Shown: one piece after another, positions 1-4,893 of the stretch | Layout of the letters: each line of letters begins with the position of its first letter | Position numbering within the stretch: the stretch's first letter is position 1 | Origin: Thermoplasmata archaeon | GTDB lineage: Archaea > Thermoplasmatota > Thermoplasmata > Lutacidiplasmatales > UBA184 | Assembly: GCA_030043835.1 (NCBI GenBank) | Contig: JASHWY010000001.1 | Location: forward strand, 1-5,866 | Direction: 5' to 3' | Length of the DNA stretch: 5,866 bases | Notes under the pieces: generated by a model | The model's input: the letters and a program-made list of their open reading frames with translations, nothing else | Databases searched by the model: none | What the model was told of the DNA's origin: nothing | Translations under genes and position numbers: made by a program

Positions 1-61
1 TTTGAACTGGCGTCTCGGAGTCCCGAACCCCGAAGGATGGACCAAGCTACCCCACAGTCCC
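1..61 (-). tRNA. tRNA-Pro(CGG), 3' end cut off by the window edge
   Basis: Read on the minus strand from 61 down to 1, the sequence folds as the first four fifths of a proline tRNA. The acceptor 5' strand is GGGACTG (61-55), followed by TG and a D-arm with the AGCTTGG loop typical of archaeal tRNAs. The anticodon arm is a 5-bp stem CGGGG/CTCCG closing the 7-nt loop TTCGGGA, with anticodon CGG followed by G37, as expected for tRNA-Pro. A short variable loop follows, then the T-stem 5' strand GCCAG and the start of the T-loop TTCAAA, where the window ends. The missing part should read T, CTGGC, CAGTCCC and a discriminator base. No intron is seen up to the T-loop. The tRNA decodes CCG codons. 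A TATA-like box lies about 30 nt upstream. Confidence 0.93.
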
Positions 62-180
62 AGACGAGGCCGTGCCACTATCCCGCGCTATTTGAGGCTG
101 TGGTCGTCCGCGAAGTCGGCGCGGCTCGCCGGGAGGTCCGACGAGGGATTCGACGGTACCCGGAGCGTCGGTAAGGGACC
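54..180 (-). repeat. Direct repeat copy A: tRNA-Pro 5' end plus upstream flank
   Basis: This stretch matches 994-1120 in the same orientation with an offset of exactly 940 bp. Over 54-119 against 994-1059 I count 9 mismatches in 66 aligned bases without a gap. Farther out the match weakens and needs small gaps, but it can be followed to about 180 through shared blocks such as GGAG/GGAAG-TCCG and CGGAG-GTCG. Mismatches do not favour any codon position, so this looks like conservation of DNA or RNA rather than of protein. This copy holds the tRNA start and its TATA-like box. The rest of the roughly 300 nt between the tRNA and the stop codon at 363 contains no gene I can support. Confidence 0.85.
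84..97 (-). promoter_or_regulatory. TATA-like box of the tRNA-Pro gene
   Basis: On the minus strand the stretch CTCAAATAGCG (AAATA at 93-89) is centred about 30 nt upstream of the mature tRNA 5' end at 61. That is the usual archaeal TATA distance if transcription starts at or a few bases before the tRNA. The surrounding bases are kept in the second copy of this region near 1031, but there AAATA has become AAAGA. The assignment rests on position and A/T content only. Confidence 0.5.
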
Positions 181-190
181 TTTAGAGCGT
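177..190 (-). promoter_or_regulatory. Shared box ACGCTCTAAAGGTC, copy 1
   Basis: The minus-strand motif ACGCTCTAAAGGTC recurs at 867-881 with one extra A (ACGCTCTAAAAGGTC). This copy lies about 116 nt upstream of tRNA-Pro. The CTCTAAA core resembles an archaeal TATA element, so it may be an upstream promoter giving a longer pre-tRNA, or a protein-binding site. Two copies of 14-15 nt in one window are suggestive but not proof. Confidence 0.3.
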
Positions 191-362
191 CCCAAACGGG
201 AGGATTTCGATCGGGTCCTGGTCATGGGCAAGCTACCCCTGCTGAACACCGTGGAGTCCTGCGTTCCTCGCGGTCCGTCATCGGCTGCGCGTGCCCCTCA
301 TCCAGCTCGAGCCGCTGCGTTGGGCAGGAAGCCCCGGTCGGGCCCATCCCTGGAGACGAAGG

Positions 363-815
363 CTAGAGCGATACGAGATAGTCGCCCTTCCTTAGGTTCC
401 AGCGTACCATAACCGAACCCGGAGCGACCGGGGTACCGGGGACACCGCGCAGGGTCAGCCCGGGAGTGGAGCCCTGCGCGGCTTCGGGCAGGGTCTTCTG
501 GTTCGTTGCCACCTCGACGACGTCCACGACGCTCGCCACCGTGGGGGAATCGGGCCCCGGCTCGACCCTCAACTGGGTAGAAGGTCGGACAGCCCCCTCT
601 TCGACGGTGCCTGCGACCATGCACGCCTTCCCCATGATGGAGAACACCCGATCAATTCGGAATCGAACGCGGAACGCGGCGGGCGGGTTTACGACCGGGG
701 GCGATACGAGGGGAGCCGGATCCGTGGCAGGAGGAGCCGGCGCCAAAGGGGCCGCCTCGACGGACGCCTTTGGGACGGTCGGCTCGGCCTTGGGCTCCCG
801 CCACCTCCAGGGCAT
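363..815 (-). CDS. Small free-standing EF-Tu domain-II-like protein
   Basis: The product is 150 aa. Residues 1-47 are rich in Pro, Ala and Val and look disordered. Residues 48-139 match the pattern of translation-GTPase domain II (the EF-Tu domain 2 beta-barrel): FRIDRVFSIMGKACMVAGTV, then EEGAVRPSTQL, a V-A-S-VV strand, and EAAQG-TPGLTLRGV ending in PGSVMVRW. There is no G domain (no P-loop, no NKXD) and no domain III, so it cannot act as a GTPase by itself. In full factors this domain contacts rRNA or tRNA, so an RNA or ribosome-linked role is possible but unproven. The ATG at 815 is supported by a strong TATA box (TTTTTTTAA) centred 29 nt upstream, which implies a leaderless mRNA. The gene lies between the two copies of the tRNA-Pro-associated repeat. 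Domain assignment is by eye. Confidence 0.8.
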   Translation of the reverse strand: MPWRWREPKAEPTVPKASVEAAPLAPAPPATDPAPLVSPPVVNPPAAFRVRFRIDRVFSIMGKACMVAGTVEEGAVRPSTQLRVEPGPDSPTVASVVDVVEVATNQKTLPEAAQGSTPGLTLRGVPGTPVAPGSVMVRWNLRKGDYLVSL

Positions 816-838
816 GCGCAGTACATCCCACGGACCGG

Positions 839-850
839 CTTAAAAAAACC
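839..850 (-). promoter_or_regulatory. TATA box of the domain-II gene
   Basis: On the minus strand GGTTTTTTTAAG is the most AT-rich stretch of the left third of the window and is centred about 29 nt upstream of the ATG at 815. The spacing fits a TATA box driving a leaderless transcript that begins at or beside the A of the ATG. No Shine-Dalgarno motif lies between it and the start codon. Confidence 0.7.
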
Positions 851-866
851 GCGGCGGCGCTATACC

Positions 867-881
867 GACCTTTTAGAGCGT
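867..881 (-). promoter_or_regulatory. Shared box ACGCTCTAAAAGGTC, copy 2
   Basis: This is the second occurrence of the motif also found at 177-190. It sits about 20 nt upstream of the TATA box of the domain-II gene, where an activator site or a second, upstream promoter element could lie. Function is inferred from position and repetition only. Confidence 0.3.
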
Positions 882-978
882 GCTTGGCCTCTTTGAGCTC
901 CCGCCCCGACCGGTCCTGGAATGCCGCCACCGACCGACCCGTACTGCGTTGTCTCTCGGTACTGTGTCTATCGATAAA

Positions 979-1001
979 GGAACAAAACTACCCACGGTCC
1001 C
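979..1001 (-). pseudogene. Decayed tRNA-Pro 5' fragment
   Basis: On the minus strand from 1001, the sequence begins GGGACCGTGGGTAG and stays alignable to the tRNA-Pro gene at 61-1 through the acceptor 5' strand, the D-stem start and the D-loop (about 23 nt, with a lost G and several substitutions). After that the match is gone. I find no anticodon arm, no T-arm and no 3' acceptor strand CGGTCCC downstream. The upstream flank is also duplicated, which makes descent from a tRNA gene more likely than chance. It could instead be a tRNA-derived non-coding RNA that still uses the old promoter region. Confidence 0.65.
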
Positions 1002-1120
1002 AGGCGAGGCCGCGCCACTATCCCACGCTCTTTGAGGCTGTGGTCGGCCACGAGGTCGACCCCCGGTATGTCGGGAAGTCCGGGGTAATGGAGGGCACTC
1101 GGAGGGTCGATGACGGGCCG
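994..1120 (-). repeat. Direct repeat copy B: decayed tRNA-Pro region
   Basis: This is the partner of 54-180 (offset 940 bp, same orientation). The best-conserved part is 994-1059; most of the mismatches nearest the tRNA end are transitions. The TATA-like AAATA of copy A reads AAAGA here (1033-1029), so the old tRNA promoter is probably weakened. The right end runs to within about 25 nt of the nre TATA-like box. Confidence 0.85.
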
Positions 1121-1140
1121 TTTCAGGACCTCTCCCGTAC

Positions 1141-1150
1141 CCTATACATC
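1141..1150 (+). promoter_or_regulatory. TATA-like box of nre
   Basis: CCTATACATC (TATACAT at 1143-1149) is centred about 30 nt upstream of the ATG at 1176. This spacing fits a leaderless transcript and supports 1176 as the start rather than the in-frame ATGs at 1110, 1218 or 1266. Confidence 0.5.
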
Positions 1151-1175
1151 CTACCCAAGGCTACCTTTCCAACGG

Positions 1176-2507
1176 ATGGCCGGCTCGTCGTCGCCCCCGA
1201 TACCGGGGCTCGCACCGATGGAATCGCTCTCGTGGAGCATCCCGGGGCTCCGCGAGGATCCCACGATGTGCCTTCGATGCCGGTCGGCTCAGCTGCTGTG
1301 CGGCAAGCCGGTCTGTCCGATCCTGCTCAAGTACCACGCTTTCGAGCGGACCCTTCCGATGGTGGGCGGCACCGATCTCGACGGCTCCTCGCCCCCAGGG
1401 GTGTTCGTCGGCCGATTCGGCTACCCGAGCGTCTCCTTAGGGCCCCTCCTGAGCCCGGAGCACGGCTCGACCGAGCTCTACGACACCCCCGAAGAGTGGG
1501 TGGGGCGATCGGTCGCGGAGGTGGTCGGGTTCCGGACCGGGCTCGTCCGCGGCACAACCCGCATGCGTGTCACCGATGCCGAACGCCCGATCCCGCTCCT
1601 GGAAGAGCTCCAGCTCCTTGGGATCGCTGCCGGCTCGGTGGAAAGCGAGGCCCACTTCCGGCGTCCCCCTCGGGGCCATCTCGCTCTCTCCGATTCGACG
1701 CCTCCCTTCGGTCCGTCGGCCCCCATCGATCGGATGCGGCTCGATGTGCGACGCGTCGATCCCCACCTCGATCGGTTAAGCTCGGACACCGACGCGAACG
1801 CGCGGATCGCGGTCGGGGAGCTATACCACCGCGGGGTCCGCGTGAGCAAAATCCAGCGAGCGTTCAGCGTGGGTACGCTAGGGCGACGGGGTCGACGCCG
1901 CCTCGTGCCGACGCGCTGGAGCATCACAGCGGTCGACGACCTCCTCTCCAAAGCGAACCTCGAGCGGATCCGCCTCCTGCCCGAGCTCTCCGAGATCGAG
2001 GTGCACCGACTGACGGCGCTCGACAACCGGTGGCTGATCGCCCTCCTTCCGGGGAGTTACCGGTACGAATCGATCGAGGCCTGGTACCCCAACACGCTCT
2101 GGAACCCGAACACGACCGATATCGTCATGATGGGGGACCACGAGGGCCACGACGGCCGCACGACGTACGCCTCGATCGGAGGGTGTTACTATGCCGCTCG
2201 CCTGGCGACCAGCGAGGCCCTCCTCGACCGGAATCGCCAGGCGGGCGTCGTCGTGCTCCGAGAGGTCCATCCCGGCGAGATCCTGCCGCTCGGCGTCTGG
2301 AACGTTCGCGAGCACGTGCGCGCCGCCATGAGAACCCCGGCCGAGCGGCTCGCTAGCTTGAGCGAGCTCGGGGAGCGTATCCGGTCGACCTTCACGATCC
2401 CCCTCGACCGCTGGCTGAGGACGAGCGCGGTCCTCCACGAGGCTCGCACCCAACGACGGCTCGACGACTGGCTCCTGACCCGCGGAGCGCGAGCCCTCAC
2501 GAGCTAG
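1176..2507 (+). CDS. nreA: Archaeal Nre DNA-repair protein (PCNA-interacting)
   Basis: The product is 443 aa from the preferred start. Near the N-terminus a four-cysteine cluster, CX2CX6CX4C (Cys32, 35, 42, 47 in CLRC...CGKPVC), fits the zinc finger of Nre proteins. The N-terminal Nre domain shows GSSPP (70-74), VFVGRFGYP (76-84) and LYDTPEEW (101-108). A conserved central patch is VPTRWSITAVDD (244-255), and the C-terminal Nre domain shows WYPNTLWNP (303-311) and GDHEGHDGR (320-328). The tail carries QRRLDDWL (426-433), a good PCNA-interacting (PIP) motif. Nre proteins act in archaeal DNA-damage repair and bind the PCNA clamp; the exact enzymatic activity is not settled. The start at 1176 is chosen for its TATA-like box; 1218 and 1266 are alternatives. 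The gene converges on the zinc-ribbon gene and their stop codons overlap by 4 bp. The choice of A over a B paralogue is tentative. Confidence 0.93.
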   Translation: MAGSSSPPIPGLAPMESLSWSIPGLREDPTMCLRCRSAQLLCGKPVCPILLKYHAFERTLPMVGGTDLDGSSPPGVFVGRFGYPSVSLGPLLSPEHGSTELYDTPEEWVGRSVAEVVGFRTGLVRGTTRMRVTDAERPIPLLEELQLLGIAAGSVESEAHFRRPPRGHLALSDSTPPFGPSAPIDRMRLDVRRVDPHLDRLSSDTDANARIAVGELYHRGVRVSKIQRAFSVGTLGRRGRRRLVPTRWSITAVDDLLSKANLERIRLLPELSEIEVHRLTALDNRWLIALLPGSYRYESIEAWYPNTLWNPNTTDIVMMGDHEGHDGRTTYASIGGCYYAARLATSEALLDRNRQAGVVVLREVHPGEILPLGVWNVREHVRAAMRTPAERLASLSELGERIRSTFTIPLDRWLRTSAVLHEARTQRRLDDWLLTRGARALTS

Positions 2508-3439
2508 CTAAACCGTGCGCCGCACACCCCGCAGAATGTGTCCGCGGGCCCTCGCGACGCCTGGCAGACCGGGCAGTTGGTGGCCCCCCGGGGCTGCCCG
2601 CATCCTCGACAGAATCGGTCGCTTGGCAGGGTCGGGTACCCGCAGTCCGGGCAACGATCGGCGCCCGCCGCGCGGTCGGCAGCCTGGACGGCTACGTCCC
2701 CCGGATTCGCCTCCATCGCGACCGACACCGTGGCGGCATAGCCTGCGAGGTTCGTGCCGCTCGGAGCGAGGGACTCTACTTTGCCTCCCAGCTGCCGTCG
2801 GCCTCGCAAGCTCAAACGGAACGCCTCGGTGAAGTCACCCCGATCGAACGCGCCGTGGGCCTGGCTCAGGATCGAGCCCACCGCAACCGTCGCCGGGGCG
2901 CCCGGGTGGGCCGCGGCAGCGTCCGTGTACTCCTGGTCTAGGAGCCTTAGCTGGAACTGCGACTCGGCTCGGTTCTGCGGGATCCGCGGAGCGGCGGGAT
3001 CGGACGATGGGGTCGGCGGGCTCGTCGGAGGCGGCGACACCGAGGAGCGAGGCGGAGGGGCCGTGGGCGATGGGAGGGGGGCTCCGGGGCCGGGCCCCGA
3101 CCTTCGGGCTACGACGAGCGCCTCGTGGGCGGACTGGGCCCGCTCGTAGGCCCGGTCGTACTGACGGGTGTCGAACGCGCCCTGGGCCTCGGCGATCAGG
3201 GACTGCGCGTTCGTTACGTCCGTTCCGGCGCGGGAGAGAATCTCCGCCTCCCGGCGGGCCATCGCGATCCGGTTGAACGCCCGGTCCTGGGCGAGCTCGG
3301 GGGTGCCGCTCAGCTCCTTGAGCAGCTTGTCCCTCCGGCCTCGGAGCCGACGGAGAAGGTAGAGGAGAAGGCCGGCGACGACCACCGCGAGGAAGATGAC
3401 GATCACGAGGCCGTCGATCTCGAGCGAGGTCAGCGCCAT
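2504..3439 (-). CDS. Membrane-anchored helical protein with C-terminal double zinc ribbon
   Basis: The product is 311 aa. Residues 9-29 form one hydrophobic helix (GLVIVIFLAVVVAGLLLYLL) followed by RRLRGRR, so the bulk should face the cytoplasm. Residues 38-113 are helical and charged, with AQGAFDTRQYDRAYERAQ. A Pro/Ser-rich linker follows (115-154), then a second helical segment (155-218) with AHGAFDRGDFTEAFRLSL, similar to the first and TPR-like. The C-terminus has two CX2C...CX2C ribbons (Cys263/266/277/280 and Cys289/292/303/306). Zinc ribbons of this kind often bind nucleic acid or protein, but no specific function can be assigned. The ATG at 3439 is preferred because GGAG lies 9 nt upstream and the hydrophobic segment then sits at the N-terminus; an upstream GTG at 3505 would overlap the TATA-like box. 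The stop overlaps that of convergent nre. Confidence 0.88.
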   Translation of the reverse strand: MALTSLEIDGLVIVIFLAVVVAGLLLYLLRRLRGRRDKLLKELSGTPELAQDRAFNRIAMARREAEILSRAGTDVTNAQSLIAEAQGAFDTRQYDRAYERAQSAHEALVVARRSGPGPGAPLPSPTAPPPRSSVSPPPTSPPTPSSDPAAPRIPQNRAESQFQLRLLDQEYTDAAAAHPGAPATVAVGSILSQAHGAFDRGDFTEAFRLSLRGRRQLGGKVESLAPSGTNLAGYAATVSVAMEANPGDVAVQAADRAAGADRCPDCGYPTLPSDRFCRGCGQPRGATNCPVCQASRGPADTFCGVCGARFS

Positions 3440-3448
3440 GCCGAGGAT

Positions 3449-3452
3449 CTCC
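3449..3452 (-). promoter_or_regulatory. Shine-Dalgarno motif of the zinc-ribbon gene
   Basis: On the minus strand GGAG is followed by 9 nt and then ATG (3439). It decides the start of this gene and is the only clear ribosome-binding site among the genes whose start lies in the window. Confidence 0.6.
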
Positions 3453-3503
3453 GAACGCTCCCTCCGACCGGAGCAGGACGTCCGGAAGTTACTGGACGGT
3501 CGC

Positions 3504-3513
3504 ACTATTTAGA
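3504..3513 (-). promoter_or_regulatory. TATA-like box of the zinc-ribbon gene
   Basis: On the minus strand TCTAAATAGT (core CTAAATAG, 3512-3505) stands out in GC-rich surroundings. Transcription starting about 26 nt downstream would give a leader of roughly 43 nt, which fits the presence of a Shine-Dalgarno motif. Confidence 0.6.
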
Positions 3514-3615
3514 ACGGCGGCCGATGGGGCCTTTCCACCGCGCCCGCGAGGGGGGCGGGGGGCTGGGGGCCCCGGAGCCGTTTTCGAGGAGCCGGGCCGG
3601 GTAGGCCTCGGTAGC

Positions 3616-4812
3616 CTAAAAGACCGAGAGCTTGTCGGTCAAAAGGAGGCGTGGGATCTCATCGATTCGGTCGAACCAGTCCTGCGCCACGGCCGTGGCC
3701 TTCCCCTTCACCTGAGCGAGCTTCACGCCGTTCGCGGGGAGTAGCTGGAGGCTCGCGACCTGGGGTTGGTCAACGGGTTTCCCGATCTGGGAAAGGATCT
3801 TCACGTGAACCTCCTTCACGTTCCCGCCGGTCTCCTTCACGATGTCGTTCGCGATCAAATTCCCGAGGAGATTGTAAATCTTGCCGACGTGGTTCACGGG
3901 GTTCTTCCCGGCCGATGCCTCCAAGCTCATCGGCCGGCAGGGGGTGATGAGCCCGTTCGCGCGGTTGCCGCGACCGACCGACCCATCGTCGCCTGCCTCC
4001 ATCGAGCAGCCGGTAACCGTGAGGTAGAACCGTCCGAGCTCGGGGTCGTCGGCGGTGTTCACGTCGATCGTGACCTCGCGGCGGGTGACCTTTGCGGCCT
4101 GGTCCGCGAGCTTGTCGCGGATCTCGTTTACCACCGACTCGTATTCGGTTGCGTCCCGGATTTCGCTATCGACGAGGGCGGCGGCCACCGTTAAATGGAC
4201 CGCCTCGCCGGAGCGGAACCCCATCACCTTTACGTCCTCGCCGAGGGCGTGGAGCTTCTTCTTGAGCTTGAGCGTCAAGAACCGCTCGCTCTCGAGCACG
4301 AGCCGCTCGAGGTCGGAGAACGGTGCGAACCCGACGCCGAACGACGTGTCGTTCGCGAGCACGCTCTTCTGGTCGAAGACCCCCCTTAGGTCGACCGACC
4401 CCTGCCCGATCTTGCAGTCGAACTCGACCTGCTTCTCCACATCGAGATGATCGCAGATCGATGCGACGTACTTGCGGGCCGCCTCGATCGCGGTTTCCCG
4501 AAACGGGAGCTTCTCTCCGTTGACCTCGGTGGTCGCCCGCCCGACGAGCAGTAGGTAGACTGGGGTCGTGACCTTCCCGCCGCCGAACTTGGGCTCGGAC
4601 GCCCCGCCCACGACCTGCGTCTCGTCGGTGTTGTGGTGGAGGATCCTCCCGTACTCATCGAGGTAGAGCCTCGAGAGCGCTCGGCTCACCGACTCGGAGA
4701 CCCCGTCCGCGATCGAGTCCGGGTGGCCGAGCCCTTTGCGCTCCACGAGCTCGATCGCTTGGTCCTCGATGTGCACGGTGCGTAGGGGTTCGAGCACGAT
4801 GTTCCGGGCCAT
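3616..4812 (-). CDS. metK: S-adenosylmethionine synthetase, archaeal type
   Basis: The product is 398 aa, the usual length of the archaeal methionine adenosyltransferase family, which is highly diverged from bacterial and eukaryotic MetK. It makes S-adenosylmethionine from methionine and ATP in the cytosol. Visible signatures are [17 protein letters not shown] (24-40), [11 protein letters not shown] (60-70), GQGSVDLRG (137-144) and the glycine-rich [14 protein letters not shown] (274-287), leading into [27 protein letters not shown]. The protein appears complete. The ATG at 4812 is chosen because the family starts with this short ARNIVLEPL lead-in and because a TTAAA box lies about 36 nt upstream; an in-frame extension to 4875 would translate through that box. 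There is no good Shine-Dalgarno motif, so a very short leader is likely. It lies 81 bp downstream of elp3 on the same strand but seems to have its own promoter. Confidence 0.97.
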   Translation of the reverse strand: MARNIVLEPLRTVHIEDQAIELVERKGLGHPDSIADGVSESVSRALSRLYLDEYGRILHHNTDETQVVGGASEPKFGGGKVTTPVYLLLVGRATTEVNGEKLPFRETAIEAARKYVASICDHLDVEKQVEFDCKIGQGSVDLRGVFDQKSVLANDTSFGVGFAPFSDLERLVLESERFLTLKLKKKLHALGEDVKVMGFRSGEAVHLTVAAALVDSEIRDATEYESVVNEIRDKLADQAAKVTRREVTIDVNTADDPELGRFYLTVTGCSMEAGDDGSVGRGNRANGLITPCRPMSLEASAGKNPVNHVGKIYNLLGNLIANDIVKETGGNVKEVHVKILSQIGKPVDQPQVASLQLLPANGVKLAQVKGKATAVAQDWFDRIDEIPRLLLTDKLSVF

Positions 4813-4842
4813 GGGGCGCTCTCGGTCGGCGGAGCCGGGGGT

Positions 4843-4853
4843 GGGTTTAAGGG
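4843..4853 (-). promoter_or_regulatory. TATA-like box of metK
   Basis: On the minus strand the core TTAAA (4850-4846, within CCCTTAAACCC) is centred about 36 nt upstream of the metK ATG, implying a leader of about 10 nt or less. It lies in the 81-bp gap after elp3, so metK can be transcribed independently of elp3. Confidence 0.6.
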
Positions 4854-4893
4854 TTGCGTGACGGCGAACTCCCAAGGGCCTTCGGACCGTCCG

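Larger units (their letters stand above)
816..1175. other. Intergenic region between divergent domain-II gene and nre
   Basis: These 360 nt separate two divergently oriented genes. From left to right they hold the TATA box of the domain-II gene, the shared box, a stretch around 890-975 where I see nothing assignable, the decayed tRNA-Pro copy with its flank (979-1120), and the TATA-like box of nre. Open frames crossing the region on the plus strand lack any recognisable domain and run out of frame into nre, so I treat the region as non-coding. Confidence 0.6.
3440..3615. other. Intergenic region between metK and the zinc-ribbon gene
   Basis: The 176 nt after the metK stop contain a very G-rich run on the plus strand (3550-3569) and then the TATA-like box, leader and Shine-Dalgarno motif of the zinc-ribbon gene. 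I see no poly-T terminator on the minus strand and no small gene. Confidence 0.5.

Noticed and set aside
2..412. Plus-strand open frame of 136 codons across the tRNA and flank
   Set aside because: It reads antisense through the tRNA-Pro gene and the end of the domain-II gene, has no recognisable motif, and the equivalent frame in the repeat copy is not conserved as protein.
889..902. Third copy of the promoter part of the repeat (CTCTTTGAG)
   Set aside because: Only nine bases match the repeat and the flanks do not align, so chance is likely.
930..1001. A complete second tRNA on the minus strand starting at 1001
   Set aside because: After the D-loop I find no anticodon stem-loop, no TTCRANY T-loop and no 3' strand pairing with GGGACCG.
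1011..1120. Possible transposase fragment (plus-strand reading YPTLFEAVVGHEVD, shared in part with copy A)
   Set aside because: Mismatches between the two copies do not favour third codon positions, copy A meets a stop in the same frame, and the region is better explained as tRNA 5' flank.
770..2356. Long plus-strand open frame of 528 codons overlapping nre
   Set aside because: It runs in another frame over nre, is dominated by Arg, Pro and Gly as expected of a GC-rich shadow, and shows no domain. The nre frame carries clear family motifs.
2504..3505. Zinc-ribbon gene starting at GTG 3505
   Set aside because: That start overlaps the TATA-like box; the ATG at 3439 has a Shine-Dalgarno motif and places the membrane helix at the N-terminus.
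3616..4875. metK starting at the upstream ATG 4875
   Set aside because: The extra 21 residues would be encoded by the TATA-like box and its surroundings and do not resemble the family N-terminus.
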